The notes: a model not told the origin generated them from the sequence alone. A DNA stretch of 64,000 nucleotides from Thermobifida cellulosilytica TB100 (GCF_001517975.1 NZ_KQ950181.1:527500-591499); one strand, 5' to 3'. Positions 43,768 through 52,708 are shown, counted from the first letter of the stretch. Numbers and translations are program-made.

Positions 43768-43828
43768 GCCGGGCCGACACCGACCTTCGCGCGTGCCGGA
43801 GACCCCGGCCCGAGCCAGAAAGGCAGTC

Positions 43829-45481
43829 ATGACGTCTCCCGAAGTCACGTCCTCCCCCTCCCGCGAGGAGCAGAGAGCCGGCACCATCCGAAACCCGGTG
43901 CTCACCGGCTTCTACCCCGACCCCTCGATCCTGCGGGTGGGCGACGACTACTACCTGGCGACCTCCACGTTCGAGTGGGCTCCCGGGGTCACCCTGCACC
44001 ACTCCCGGGACCTGGTGAACTGGCGGCCCCTGGGCGGTGCACTGAACGAGACCCGGCTGCTGGACCTGACCGGACGGCGGGACAGCGCCGGGGTGTGGGC
44101 TCCGGCGCTGTCCTACCGCGACGGGCTCTTCTTCCTGATCTACACCAACGTCGAGAGCTACGGCGGCAACTTCTGGGACAGCCCCAACTACCTCACCACC
44201 GCTCCCGACATCACCGGTCCCTGGTCGGACCCGGTGCCGCTGCACGCACGCGGTTTCGACCCGTCGCTGTTCCACGACGACGACGGGCGCACCTGGATGC
44301 TCAGCCCGTCCATGGACTGGCGCCCCGGGCGCAACGCCTTCGGCGGCATCGTCGCCCAGGAGTTCTCGGTGCGCGACATGAAGCTGGTCGGCGAGCCGAA
44401 GATGATCTTCACCGGCACCGAGGTCGGGGTGACCGAGGCGCCGCACATCTACAAGCGCGACGGCTGGTACTACCTGATGACCGCCGAGGGCGGCACCCAG
44501 TGGGAGCACCAGGTCACGGTGGCGCGCTCCCGGTCCGTCACCGGCCCCTACGAGGTCGACCCGGCCGGGCCGATGCTGACCTCGCGGCACGTGCCCGAGG
44601 CGGTGCTGCAGCGGGCCGGGCACTCCAGCCTGGTGGAGACCCAGCACGGCGAGTGGTACCTGGCGCACCTGACCGGACGCCCGCTGCCGCCCAAGGGCCG
44701 GTGCGTGCTGGGCCGCGAGACCGCGTTGCAGAAGGTCGAGTGGACCCCGGACGGCTGGCCGCGCGTCCGCAACGCCGAACCGCTGGTGGAGGTGCCGGGG
44801 CCGCGCGGGCTGGCCGCCCACCCGTGGCCGCAGCCGCCGGAGACCGACCACTTCGACTCGGCCCAGTTGCGCCCCGAGTGGAGCACGCTGCGCCGCCACT
44901 TCGACCCCTCCTGGGTCTCGCTGACGGAGCGCCCCGGCTACCTGCGGATCCGCGGCGGCTCCTCGCCCGCCGGACTGCACAAGCCCAGCATGGTGGCGCG
45001 CCGGCTCCAGCACCGCGCCTGCGTGTTCGAGGCCGCCCTGGAGTTCGCCCCGGAGGACTTCCGGCAGATGGCCGGGATCACCGCCTACTACAACACCCGC
45101 CAGTGGCACTACCTGCGGGTCAACCGCGACGACCGCGGCGGGGTGTTCGCGGGGGTGCTCACCAGCGACCGCGGCCAGATCCAGGAGGTCGGACGGCGGA
45201 TCAGCGTCTCGGACTGGCCGCGGGTGTTCCTGCGCGCCGAGATCGACCGGAACGACCTGCGCTTCGCGGTGTCCTCCGACGGCAGCACCTGGGCCGACAT
45301 GGGCGTGCGCCTGGACATGAGCATCCTGTCCGACGAGTACGCCGAGGAGCGCTTCGGCAACCAGCCCATCATGTGGGGCTTCACCGGCGCGTTCCTGGGA
45401 CTGTGGGCCCACGACATGACCGGGGCGGGGCTGCCCGCCGACTTCGACTTCTGCACCTACCGGTCTCTGTCCCCCTCCTGA
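43829..45481 (+). CDS. xyl43A: GH43 beta-xylosidase, cytoplasmic
   Basis: 550-aa glycoside hydrolase family 43 enzyme. The five-blade propeller (about 25-330) has the catalytic base Asp in GFYPDPSILRVGDD, the pKa-tuning Asp in GFDPSLFHDDDGR and the acid Glu in GVTEAPHIYKRDGWYYL. The C-terminal jelly-roll domain (about 345-545) matches the beta-xylosidase C-terminal domain that closes the active site. No signal peptide, so it cleaves imported xylo-oligosaccharides to xylose. It is the last gene of the transporter operon. Length and layout equal T. fusca Xyl43A as I recall it. Confidence 0.93.
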   Translation: MTSPEVTSSPSREEQRAGTIRNPVLTGFYPDPSILRVGDDYYLATSTFEWAPGVTLHHSRDLVNWRPLGGALNETRLLDLTGRRDSAGVWAPALSYRDGLFFLIYTNVESYGGNFWDSPNYLTTAPDITGPWSDPVPLHARGFDPSLFHDDDGRTWMLSPSMDWRPGRNAFGGIVAQEFSVRDMKLVGEPKMIFTGTEVGVTEAPHIYKRDGWYYLMTAEGGTQWEHQVTVARSRSVTGPYEVDPAGPMLTSRHVPEAVLQRAGHSSLVETQHGEWYLAHLTGRPLPPKGRCVLGRETALQKVEWTPDGWPRVRNAEPLVEVPGPRGLAAHPWPQPPETDHFDSAQLRPEWSTLRRHFDPSWVSLTERPGYLRIRGGSSPAGLHKPSMVARRLQHRACVFEAALEFAPEDFRQMAGITAYYNTRQWHYLRVNRDDRGGVFAGVLTSDRGQIQEVGRRISVSDWPRVFLRAEIDRNDLRFAVSSDGSTWADMGVRLDMSILSDEYAEERFGNQPIMWGFTGAFLGLWAHDMTGAGLPADFDFCTYRSLSPS

Positions 45482-45490
45482 GGCCGGTGG

Positions 45491-45890
45491 CCGCCGCGGC
45501 AGTCCCCTGACGCGGCGGGCCGGACCGTCCGTGGTCCCTCCCGTATTCCCGGTCCCCCTCCCGGGCACGGGGGAGCGTCGGCCGCGGCCGCCAGAGCCGC
45601 GGCCGACGCGGCGCACGGACGGTCGGGACGGACCCGACCCTCTGGTGCTCCCCGCCGCGGCCCCGCCCTCCTCTCCTCCCGGGGCAGCAGGGGACGGGGC
45701 GACCACGGCCCCCCTCCCAGCCGTGGTCGCCCCGCCGCCTCCGCGGCGGTGAGGGCGGGACCGCCCCAACCCCCGACGGCCGCGTCCCCTCCCCGCGGCC
45801 GTCGGGGCAGGACGTGTCGGCCGTGACCACCCCTCCTGGTCACGGCCGACACGGCACCCGGAGCACGGCGGTGCCCCGGAGGGCACCGCC
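45491..45890. terminator. Array of perfect hairpins after the GH43 gene
   Basis: In 400 bases there are six stem-loops: 45491-45518 (8-bp stem), 45576-45608 (13 bp), 45696-45733 (14 bp), 45771-45807 (14 bp), 45813-45853 (17 bp) and 45867-45890 (10 bp). Stems are perfect, loops are 4-12 bases, and the arms are not copies of each other. The first probably ends the GH43 operon. The 17-bp one lies at the end of the decayed minus-strand gene. The others have no gene between them and may be terminators left behind by deleted genes. Confidence 0.65.
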
Positions 45891-46486
45891 AGCTCCGCGA
45901 CCGCGGTGCCGGAGAGCATGTCACGGCCGTGCGGGGGCAGGCCGAGGCCGCTCCCGGGCACCGGTCGGCCGTCGTGGCTGAGCACGACCCCCAGTCCTCC
46001 TCCCGGGGGAACGGCGGCGCACCACCTCGACGTCGGGGGGAGAGGTGGTGCGCCCGTCCGGGAGGGAGCAGGACAGCACCTCCGCGAGGACGCCGTCGTC
46101 CAGGACGCAGGAGACGTACCATACCCGGCCCGGGCCCCCGGCCGCGCGGCAGGCCGCCGCGTCGGCGTCGACCACCCCGGGGTACTCGCTCCAGGAACGG
46201 GCGCACCCCGGTCCGCGCCGTCGGCGGCGCAGCACCCGGTGGACCCGGCGGACCGCGGCCGGGTGGTCCGGTCGGGGGAGGACGGGGAGGGCGACCACAG
46301 CGCCCACCAGCACTCCGGGTCCCACAGCGCGGCCGAGTCCTCGACCACCGCGGCGTCGCCGACGCCGGCCAGGCGGCCCAGATCGCACACCTCGGAGAAG
46401 ACCGGGGCGTCGGCCTCCGAGTGCGGCAGCATCGCCGGATGCCGCTGCTCCGCGCCGCCCGCCGAGACCCGCCACCGGAAGAACAT
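45840..46486 (-). pseudogene. Frameshifted remnant of an unidentified protein gene
   Basis: Coding-like sequence (high third-position GC, sensible residues) moves between frames. It starts at ATG 46486 (MFFRWRVSAGGAEQRHPAM), continues to about CWWALWS, shifts into a second frame (WSEYPGVVDADAAACRAA, GRVWYVSCVLDDGVLAEVL), then back (GVVLSHDGRPVPGSGLGLP), and probably ends at the TGA near 45840. At least three indels are needed to restore one frame. The product, about 210 aa, is not a family I recognise. GGAGG lies eight bases before the ATG but inside a perfect hairpin. Confidence 0.5.
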
Positions 46487-46488
46487 CG

Positions 46489-46526
46489 CCCCGCCTCCCG
46501 CGGCCCGCGGGCCGCGGGAGGCGGGG
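46489..46526. repeat. 38-bp perfect palindrome over the ribosome site of the remnant
   Basis: Arms of 19 bp begin CCCCGCCTCCCGCGGCCCG and have no spacer. On the minus strand the palindrome ends three bases before the ATG at 46486 and contains its GGAGG site. It may be a terminator of the upstream remnant or a structure that hides the ribosome site. Confidence 0.6.
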
Positions 46527-46549
46527 CTGTGCCGACGACCTCGCCGGGC

Positions 46550-46941
46550 GCCTTGGGGCGGGCGCCGACGTGGTCGGCGGGCCTGCTCCATGAGCAGCCA
46601 GGGGCGTCCGCCGCCCCACGAGCGGGCCAGGTCCGCGGCGAGGGCGTGCGGGTGGGCGGTCCTGCCGCGACGGTGCCGGGAGACGTCGACGGCCACCAGG
46701 TCGGTGGCGGCCGCCCGCCGCCGCGGAAACAGGGGCGCGACCGCGCCACCGGACGGCCGACCGTGCCGGACAGCAGCACCGACGTGTGCCGTCGCGGGAC
46801 CGCGCACGGGTCCGCCGACGGCACACGTCCCCGCAACACGCAGGGCCTGTGCCCCGGCACCGCGACGAAACGCTCCGGCAGGCCGTGCCCGTCGCGGTCC
46901 GCAGCGCTCCCCGGTCCCGTTTCCGGACAGTGTCCGCACAC
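46550..46941 (-). pseudogene. Second frameshifted gene remnant
   Basis: A likely start is GTG at 46941 (VCGHCPETGPGSAADRDGHG), giving a Cys-x2-Cys pair and then LPERFVAVPGHRPCVLRG and RRHTSVLLSGTVGRPVA. Coding potential then moves to another frame (DLVAVDVSRHRRGRTAHPHA, LAADLARSWGGGRPWLLMEQ) and again to a third (ADHVGARPKAPGEVVG). No family recognised. The boundaries are approximate. Confidence 0.4.
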
Positions 46942-47003
46942 CCGTTCCCACCGGCCGTTCCCGGCGGGACAATGGCGGCTCCACCACTGTGAGAGGGAGC
47001 GCG

Positions 47004-47660
47004 ATGACGGGACGAGCACCGGCGCCGGCCGCCCCTCCCGCCGGGGCGGGGAAACGTGGAGAACCGCGCTGTCCTGGGCGGGAGCGCGCTGTTGTCGGCC
47101 GGACCGGGCCTGCCGCGGCCACCGGAACCGTCCGGAACCGCAGCATGGCCGAGCAGACCAGAACCCGCGACGCCGTGGTGTGCGCCGCAGGCCCCGCCCC
47201 CGACGCCGCACCCCCCGTCGGCGCGGCCCAGGAGGGAGGCTGGGCCGTCCAGGCCGCCGCCACCCCGGCCGCAGCGGGCTTCGCCGACGTCGAGCCCCTG
47301 GAACAGCAGACCGGCCGCCCGGTGCGCCGCACCCGGCGCGTCCCCGGCTGTCCCCGCTCCCCGAAGGCCGACGCCGTACTCGCCCCGGCCTCCTGCGCCA
47401 CCGTCGACACACACGCCGACGACTGCGCGCTCGACGTGGCGGATGAGGCGATCGGACGAGGTGGCCCCGTGGCCGTCCTTCCGTTCGTCAGCTCCGCCTG
47501 CTCCGCCCGCAAGGCTTTCCGGCCACGCGCCGACCCCCTTCGGGAAGAAGGGGGCGACGTGCTGCTGGGCCCCGGAGCCTTCGAGCCCTGCCACGCCGGT
47601 TCCGGAGACTCCGCGCGGGAGAGTCTCACCTGGAGGGCTGCTCCGGCTGCCCTTCCCTGA
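47004..47660 (+). CDS. Diverged flavoprotein (PPC decarboxylase-like fold), possibly decaying
   Basis: Up to 218 aa. From about residue 50 it follows the pattern of small actinobacterial flavoproteins of the phosphopantothenoylcysteine-decarboxylase fold: DAVVCAAGPAPDAAPPVGAA, GWAVQAAATPAAAGFADV, ADAVLAPASCATVDT, GGPVAVLPFVSSACSARKAF, GGDVLLGPGAFEPCHAG. The usual NKWAAGIADTLALG flavin-loop sequence is badly eroded (THADDCALDVADEAIG), so function may be lost. ATG at 47004 has GAGGGAG upstream; ATG at 47145 begins nearer the conserved core. The frame is intact, unlike its neighbours. Confidence 0.5.
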   Translation: MTGRAPAPAAPPAGAGKRGEPRCPGRERAVVGRTGPAAATGTVRNRSMAEQTRTRDAVVCAAGPAPDAAPPVGAAQEGGWAVQAAATPAAAGFADVEPLEQQTGRPVRRTRRVPGCPRSPKADAVLAPASCATVDTHADDCALDVADEAIGRGGPVAVLPFVSSACSARKAFRPRADPLREEGGDVLLGPGAFEPCHAGSGDSARESLTWRAAPAALP

Positions 47661-47887
47661 GCGGAAGACCGCTCGACTGCCAGGCGCTTTCCTGGCGGCA
47701 CCCGGAACGCCCCCTGAGCAAGACAGGTGCGGGCCGGTCCTCCCGGCGGAGAACGGCCTTCCCCACCGCCGTGCTTCCGGTGCCCGGCCCTCCGGAGAGC
47801 GCACAACCACCCGAAGGCAGGAGAGCCCTCGTCCGGGGCCCGGACAAGGGGGATCTCCGCTGCCCCGACCGGAAACGGAGCGTCACC

Positions 47888-48796
47888 GTGACTGAACAGA
47901 CCGCCCCGATCTCCCCCGAGTCCGACGCCCTGCTGCTGCGCCGCCTGGCCGCCGCGGGACTGGACGGGGTGCGCACGCTGCGGCCCGTCCGCAGCGGCAC
48001 GATGGCCGTCGCGTGCCTCGCCGAGCTCGCCGACGGCACCCGGGCCTTCGTCAAGACGCTGGCCGAGCCGCCCGGGGACGACCTGTTCGAGGCCGAGGCC
48101 GAAGGACTGGCGGCCCTGCGCGACCTCGGCGGCGTCGCCACCCCCGAGGTGCTGCTGGCCACCTCCGACCTGCTGGTGCTGCGGGCGCTGCACCCCCGCC
48201 CCGACACCCCGGGCTTCTGGGAGCGGCTCGGGCACGCCGTGGCCGCCCTGCACACCGCCACCGTCCACGACCGCTTCGGCTGGCACCGCGACAACTGGCT
48301 CGGCCGCAAGCGCCAGTACAACCCGTGGCACACCGACGGCCACGAGTTCTACGCCCGGTACCGCATCCTGCGCTGGCTGGACGAGCCGCTCGTGGCCGAC
48401 GCCCTCGACCGGGAGGACCGCCGCGCGGTGGAGCGGCTGTGCGCCCGCCTGCCCGAGGTCGTCCCGGCCGCCCCCGCCTGCCTGACCCACGGCGACCTGT
48501 GGACCGCCAATGTCGTCTCCGGAAGCGGCGGGGAACCGGTCCTCGTCGACCCGGCGGTCTCCTACAACTGGCCGGAGACCGACCTCAGCATGCTGTGGAA
48601 CACTCACCGCCCGCCCGAGTCCGACCGCTTCTTCGACGCCTACACCGAGGCCGCCCGCCCCGAGCCGGGCTGGCAGGAGCGGCTGCCCGTGCTGCACCTG
48701 CGCCAACTGCTGTGCCTGATCGCCCACGGTTACCCCGACCGGACGCTGGTCGAGCAGGTACGCCGGGTGGTCGCGCCGTTCCGGCGACGCGGCTGA
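47888..48796 (+). CDS. Fructosamine kinase family protein
   Basis: 302-aa kinase-fold protein. Family motifs are ADGTRAFVKTLAEPP (ATP-binding Lys), GWHRDNWLGRKRQYN (Asn-rich fructosamine-kinase signature), the catalytic loop CLTHGDLWTANVV and the metal Asp in PVLVDPAVSYNWPETDLSML. Members phosphorylate ketosamines on glycated proteins or small glycated amines, leading to deglycation. The GTG follows CGGAG with seven bases between. Cytoplasmic; the gene stands alone amid decayed sequence. Confidence 0.92.
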   Translation: MTEQTAPISPESDALLLRRLAAAGLDGVRTLRPVRSGTMAVACLAELADGTRAFVKTLAEPPGDDLFEAEAEGLAALRDLGGVATPEVLLATSDLLVLRALHPRPDTPGFWERLGHAVAALHTATVHDRFGWHRDNWLGRKRQYNPWHTDGHEFYARYRILRWLDEPLVADALDREDRRAVERLCARLPEVVPAAPACLTHGDLWTANVVSGSGGEPVLVDPAVSYNWPETDLSMLWNTHRPPESDRFFDAYTEAARPEPGWQERLPVLHLRQLLCLIAHGYPDRTLVEQVRRVVAPFRRRG

Positions 48797-48889
48797 GCCC
48801 CGGCGGCGGTGCGGGGGCCGGGAACGTCCCCGCACCGCCCCGCCACGACCTGACGCCGGTGAGTGTCCTTGTGTGCACGGAACGTTGAT

Positions 48890-48911
48890 TTTTGTTCGTT
48901 TGGAGACAAAA
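48890..48911. promoter_or_regulatory. TTTTGT-N10-ACAAAA inverted repeat before the GH31 remnant
   Basis: A 6-bp inverted repeat in an AT-rich patch 40-60 bases before the remnant's ATG. It may be the old operator of the alpha-xylosidase gene. Nothing else is seen in the 153-base gap. Confidence 0.3.
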
Positions 48912-48949
48912 CTGACCGGGAGTGTCGTCCGTGCCCCGCAAGGAGCGTC

Positions 48950-49678
48950 ATGCTTGACCGGCCCCCCAGGGTCCCCCACGAGCGCTTCGTCGCCGACCCT
49001 CCGGCCCTGCCCGTGCCCGCACCCGGCGACAGCAGTCCCGCCACCGCCGCCCCCGCCGTCACCGACGATCCCATCGTCGTGGCCAGCGGCCCGCTGCGCG
49101 CCCGCATCGGCCTCGACCCCTGGCACCTGGGCTTCCACAACGGCCCCGGCCGCCCGCTCACCGAACAGGACCGCGGCCACGTCGACATCAGCGGACGCTG
49201 CCGCACCCTGCCGTTGGTCGGCAGCACCGTCGAGGGCACCGCCGCCTCCCACGGTCGTTCGTCCTGGCCGCCGACGAGCGCCCCGTCGGACGCGGCGCAC
49301 GCTTCACCCCCTTCGAGCTGCGCGGGCGGCGCGTCCGCATGGGGAACTTCGACGCCTTCGGCGCCGAGTCCGACCGCGCCTGCACGAACGTGCCGCCGTA
49401 CCTGTCCAGCCGCGGCTGCGGACCGCCGCTCGACACCGGCAGCCCCGCCGACCACCACCGTCCCCGACGGCCCGTTCTCCCCGGTCACCCCGGTCAGATG
49501 GGGCGGCCTGGGACGGCGCACCGTCCTCACCGACGTCGACGGCGACACCGTCGTCACCGCCGTCCGCGAAGGCGACACCCTGCGCGTCACCGTGGACGGC
49601 CCGGCCTCCGTCACCGGTGCCGAGAGCGTGCCCGTGCCCGGACTCACCCCTCCCGAGCACGTGGGACTGCACCGCTGA
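48950..49678 (+). pseudogene. GH31 alpha-xylosidase remnant with catalytic domain deleted
   Basis: ATG 48950 follows AGGAG. The N-terminal beta-sandwich of YicI-like GH31 enzymes is recognisable: VVASGPLRARIGLDPWHLGF and RPLTEQDRGHVDISGRCRTL in the first frame; then, after a frameshift near 49255, FTPFELRGRRVRMGNFDAFG and AESDRACTNVPPYLSSRGCG. From about 49450 the first frame returns with a tail like a GH31 C-terminal domain (RRTVLTDVDGDTVVTAVREG) and ends at 49678. The whole TIM barrel with its catalytic Asp pair, about 400 residues, is missing. An intact enzyme would remove xylose from xyloglucan oligosaccharides made by the downstream xyloglucanase. Confidence 0.8.
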
Positions 49679-49742
49679 AGGCGGCCGACCCGTGCCCGGG
49701 GCGGTCCCGGGCAGGCTCCACCCCCCACACCAGGAGCATGAC

Positions 49743-52502
49743 GTGACACCAACCGACCAACGAGCACCACTCCCGCCGATCCCCCGGAGCAGACGCGGCG
49801 TCCTCTCCCGCGCCCTGTCCTGCCTGGCCACCGCGGCCACCGTGGCCGCGCTCGGCGCCGTCCTCCACCCCGCCGCCCCGGCCGCGGCCGACACCGGCTA
49901 CACCTGGGGCAACGTCGAGATCGTCGGCGGCGGCTTCGTCCCCGGCATCGTCTTCAACCAGAGCGAACCCGACCTCATCTACGCGCGCACCGACATCGGC
50001 GGCGCCTACCGCTGGAACCCCGACACCGAGCGGTGGATCCCGCTGCTGGACCACGTCGGCTGGGACGACTGGGGCCACAGCGGCGTCGTCAGCATCGCCA
50101 CCGACCCGGTCGACACCGACCGGGTGTACGCGGCCGTGGGCACCTACACCAACGACTGGGACCCCAACAACGGCGCGATCAAACGCTCCACCGACCGCGG
50201 GCGGACCTGGCAGACCACCGAACTGCCGTTCAAACTGGGCGGCAACATGCCCGGCCGCGGCATGGGCGAACGGCTGGCCGTCGACCCCAACGACAACAGC
50301 GTGCTGTACTTCGGCGCGCCCAGCGGCCACGGCCTGTGGAAGAGCACCGACCACGGCGCGACCTGGAACGAGGTCACCAACTTCCCCAACCCGGGCAACT
50401 ACGCCGCCGACCCCTCCGACGTCGGCGGCTACCAGGGCGACAACCAGGGCGTGGTGTGGGTGACCTTCGACCCCTCCAGCGCCTCCCCCGGCCAGGTCAC
50501 CCAGGACATCTACGTCGGGGTCGCCGACAAGGACAACACCGTCTACCGCTCCACCGACGGCGGCGCCACCTGGGAGCGCATCCCCGGCCAGCCCACCGGC
50601 TTCCTGGCGCAGAAGGGCGTGTTCGACCACGTCAACGGGCTGCTCTACATCGCCACCAGCGACACCGGAGGCCCCTACGACGGCTCCGACGGAGAGGTGT
50701 GGCGCTACGACGCCGCCACCGGCGCCTGGACCGACATCACCCCGGCCGACCCCGACGGCTTCGAGTACGGCTTCAGCGGCCTGACCATCGACCGGCAGAA
50801 CCCCGACACGATCATGGTGGTCAGCCAGATCCTGTGGTGGCCCGACATCCAGGTGTGGCGCTCCACCGACCGCGGCGCCACCTGGAGCCGCATCTGGGAG
50901 TTCAGCGGCTACCCCAACCGCACCCTGCGCTACGACCACGACATCTCCGGGGCGCCGTGGCTGCACTTCAACAACCCGGACCGGCCCCCCGAGGTCAGTC
51001 CCAAGCTCGGTTGGATGACGCAGGCGTTCGAGATCGACCCGTTCGACTCCGACCGCGTGCTGTACGGCACCGGCGCCACCGTCTACGGCAGCGACAACCT
51101 CACCGACTGGGACTCCGGCGGCACCGTCCACATCAAGGTCCGCGCCCAGGGCATCGAGGAGACCGCGGTGCAGGACCTCGCCGCGCCGCCCGGCGCCACC
51201 GAGCTGGTCTCCGCGCTGGGCGACATCGGCGGGTTCGTGCACGAGGACATCGACGTCGTCCCCGACGCGATGTTCGACACGCCCTTCCACGGCACCACCC
51301 GCAGCATCGACTTCGCCGAACTGGCCCCCGCCACCATGGCCCGGGTCGGTGAGGCCGTCTCCGGCGAGGTCGACTCCCACATCGGCATCTCCACCGACGG
51401 CGGGTCGAGCTGGTGGGCCGGACAGCAGCCCCCCGGGGTCACCGGGCCGGGCACCGTGGCGGTGAACGCCGACGGCTCACGGATCGTGTGGAGCCCCGAC
51501 GGCACGGGCGTGCACTACTCCACCACGCTCGGCTCGTCGTGGACCGCCTCGACCGGCGTGCCCGCCGGGGCGCGCGTGGAGGCCGACCGGGTCGACCCGG
51601 ACAAGTTCTACGCCTTCGCGAACGGCACGTTCTACACCAGCACCGACGGCGGTGCGACGTTCACCGAGTCCGCGGCCACCGGCCTGCCCGCCCGGGGCAA
51701 CGTCCGCTTCGCCGCGGTGCCCGGCCACGAGGGCGACATCTGGCTGGCCGGCGGCGAGGCCAACAGCACCTACGGCATGTGGCGCTCCACCGACTCCGGG
51801 GCCACCTTCACCCGCCTCGGCGACGTGGACGAGGGCGACGTGGTCGGCTTCGGCAAGCCCGCCCCCGGCAAGAGCTACCCGGCCGTCTACACCTCGTCCA
51901 AGATCAACGGGGTGCGGGGCATCTTCCGCTCCGATGACGCCGGGCAGACCTGGGTGCGCATCAACGACGACCAGCACCAGTGGGCCTGGACCGGCGCGGC
52001 CATCACCGGCGACCCCGACGTCTACGGCCGCGTCTACATCGGCACCAACGGCCGCGGCGTCGTCGTCGGCGACCTGACCGGCCAGCCCGGCGAGGAACCC
52101 GAGGAGCCGGAGGAGCCCGAGGAACCCGAAGAACCCGAGGAACCCGAGGAACCCGAAGAGCCCGAGGAGCCCGAGGGCCCCGGCGAGGACGCCTCCTGCG
52201 CGGTCTCCTACCAGGTCGTCAACCAGTGGGGCAACGGCTTCCAGGGCGAGGTGACGATCACCAACACCGGTGACAGCGCGATCAGCGGCTGGGAGCTGAA
52301 GTGGACCTTCCCCGGCGACCAGCAGATCGCACACGCGTGGAACACCCAGCTCACCCAGACCGGAGCGGACGTGACCGCCCGCGACGCGGGCTGGAACAGC
52401 ACCATCGCCCCCGGCGGCACCGCGAGCTTCGGATTCCTCGGCTCCACCGCCCCGGGCACGGCTCCCAGCGAGTTCACCCTCAACGGCGAGTCCTGCTCCT
52501 GA
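49743..52502 (+). CDS. xeg74: Secreted GH74 xyloglucanase with CBM2
   Basis: 919-aa enzyme that cuts the glucan backbone of xyloglucan outside the cell. Signal peptide about 1-48 with Arg pairs (RSRRGVLSRALS); two seven-blade propellers about 52-780; the catalytic Asp residues are in ARTDIGGAYRW and ALGDIGGFVHE; recurring STDGGATW-type turns mark the blades. A linker with nine EEP units joins CBM2 (about 816-919, SCAVSYQVVNQWGNGFQGEV). GTG follows AGGAG with seven bases between. Layout equals Xeg74 of T. fusca. Two terminator hairpins follow. Confidence 0.95.
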   Translation: MTPTDQRAPLPPIPRSRRGVLSRALSCLATAATVAALGAVLHPAAPAAADTGYTWGNVEIVGGGFVPGIVFNQSEPDLIYARTDIGGAYRWNPDTERWIPLLDHVGWDDWGHSGVVSIATDPVDTDRVYAAVGTYTNDWDPNNGAIKRSTDRGRTWQTTELPFKLGGNMPGRGMGERLAVDPNDNSVLYFGAPSGHGLWKSTDHGATWNEVTNFPNPGNYAADPSDVGGYQGDNQGVVWVTFDPSSASPGQVTQDIYVGVADKDNTVYRSTDGGATWERIPGQPTGFLAQKGVFDHVNGLLYIATSDTGGPYDGSDGEVWRYDAATGAWTDITPADPDGFEYGFSGLTIDRQNPDTIMVVSQILWWPDIQVWRSTDRGATWSRIWEFSGYPNRTLRYDHDISGAPWLHFNNPDRPPEVSPKLGWMTQAFEIDPFDSDRVLYGTGATVYGSDNLTDWDSGGTVHIKVRAQGIEETAVQDLAAPPGATELVSALGDIGGFVHEDIDVVPDAMFDTPFHGTTRSIDFAELAPATMARVGEAVSGEVDSHIGISTDGGSSWWAGQQPPGVTGPGTVAVNADGSRIVWSPDGTGVHYSTTLGSSWTASTGVPAGARVEADRVDPDKFYAFANGTFYTSTDGGATFTESAATGLPARGNVRFAAVPGHEGDIWLAGGEANSTYGMWRSTDSGATFTRLGDVDEGDVVGFGKPAPGKSYPAVYTSSKINGVRGIFRSDDAGQTWVRINDDQHQWAWTGAAITGDPDVYGRVYIGTNGRGVVVGDLTGQPGEEPEEPEEPEEPEEPEEPEEPEEPEEPEGPGEDASCAVSYQVVNQWGNGFQGEVTITNTGDSAISGWELKWTFPGDQQIAHAWNTQLTQTGADVTARDAGWNSTIAPGGTASFGFLGSTAPGTAPSEFTLNGESCS
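52092..52172 (+). repeat. Nine tandem Glu-Glu-Pro codon repeats (linker)
   Basis: The 9-base unit coding Glu-Glu-Pro occurs nine times in a row with synonymous variation (GAG/GAA, CCC/CCG). It makes a stiff, acidic linker between propeller and CBM2. Such repeats vary in number between strains. Confidence 0.9.
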
Positions 52503-52508
52503 CCCTGA

Positions 52509-52542
52509 CTCCCGGCCCGCCCCGCCCGGGTCGGGCCGGGAG
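52509..52542 (+). terminator. Terminator hairpin after xeg74
   Basis: An 11-bp perfect stem (CTCCCGGCCCG with CGGGCCGGGAG) and 12-base loop, seven bases after the stop. Confidence 0.65.
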
Positions 52543-52561
52543 CCGCCCCGACCACCCGGAC

Positions 52562-52597
52562 CTGCGGCCCGCACTCTGCCCCCGGTGCGGGCCGCAG
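52562..52597. terminator. Second hairpin between convergent xeg74 and the polyketide synthase gene
   Basis: A 12-bp perfect stem (CTGCGGCCCGCA with TGCGGGCCGCAG) and 12-base loop. It can serve the minus-strand polyketide synthase gene, which ends at 52709. Confidence 0.65.
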
Positions 52598-52708
52598 CCC
52601 TGTCCGGGCCCGTGCGGCGGGCCGCACCGGAGCGGGTACGCCGCGGCACGGGAGCGGAACGGCCCCGCGCCGACAGGGCACGGGGCCGGGGGACCGGGAT
52701 GCCCCGGG

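Noticed and set aside
43550-49300. Open frame of 1916 codons on the minus strand across GH43 and the fructosamine kinase gene
   Set aside because: A high-GC shadow of real plus-strand genes. Only its central part (about 45840-46930) shows protein-like stretches, and these are broken by frame changes; they are listed as remnants.
52092-52172. Possible CRISPR-like or satellite repeat
   Set aside because: The 9-base units are in frame, vary only at synonymous positions and code for a Glu-Glu-Pro linker inside the xyloglucanase gene.
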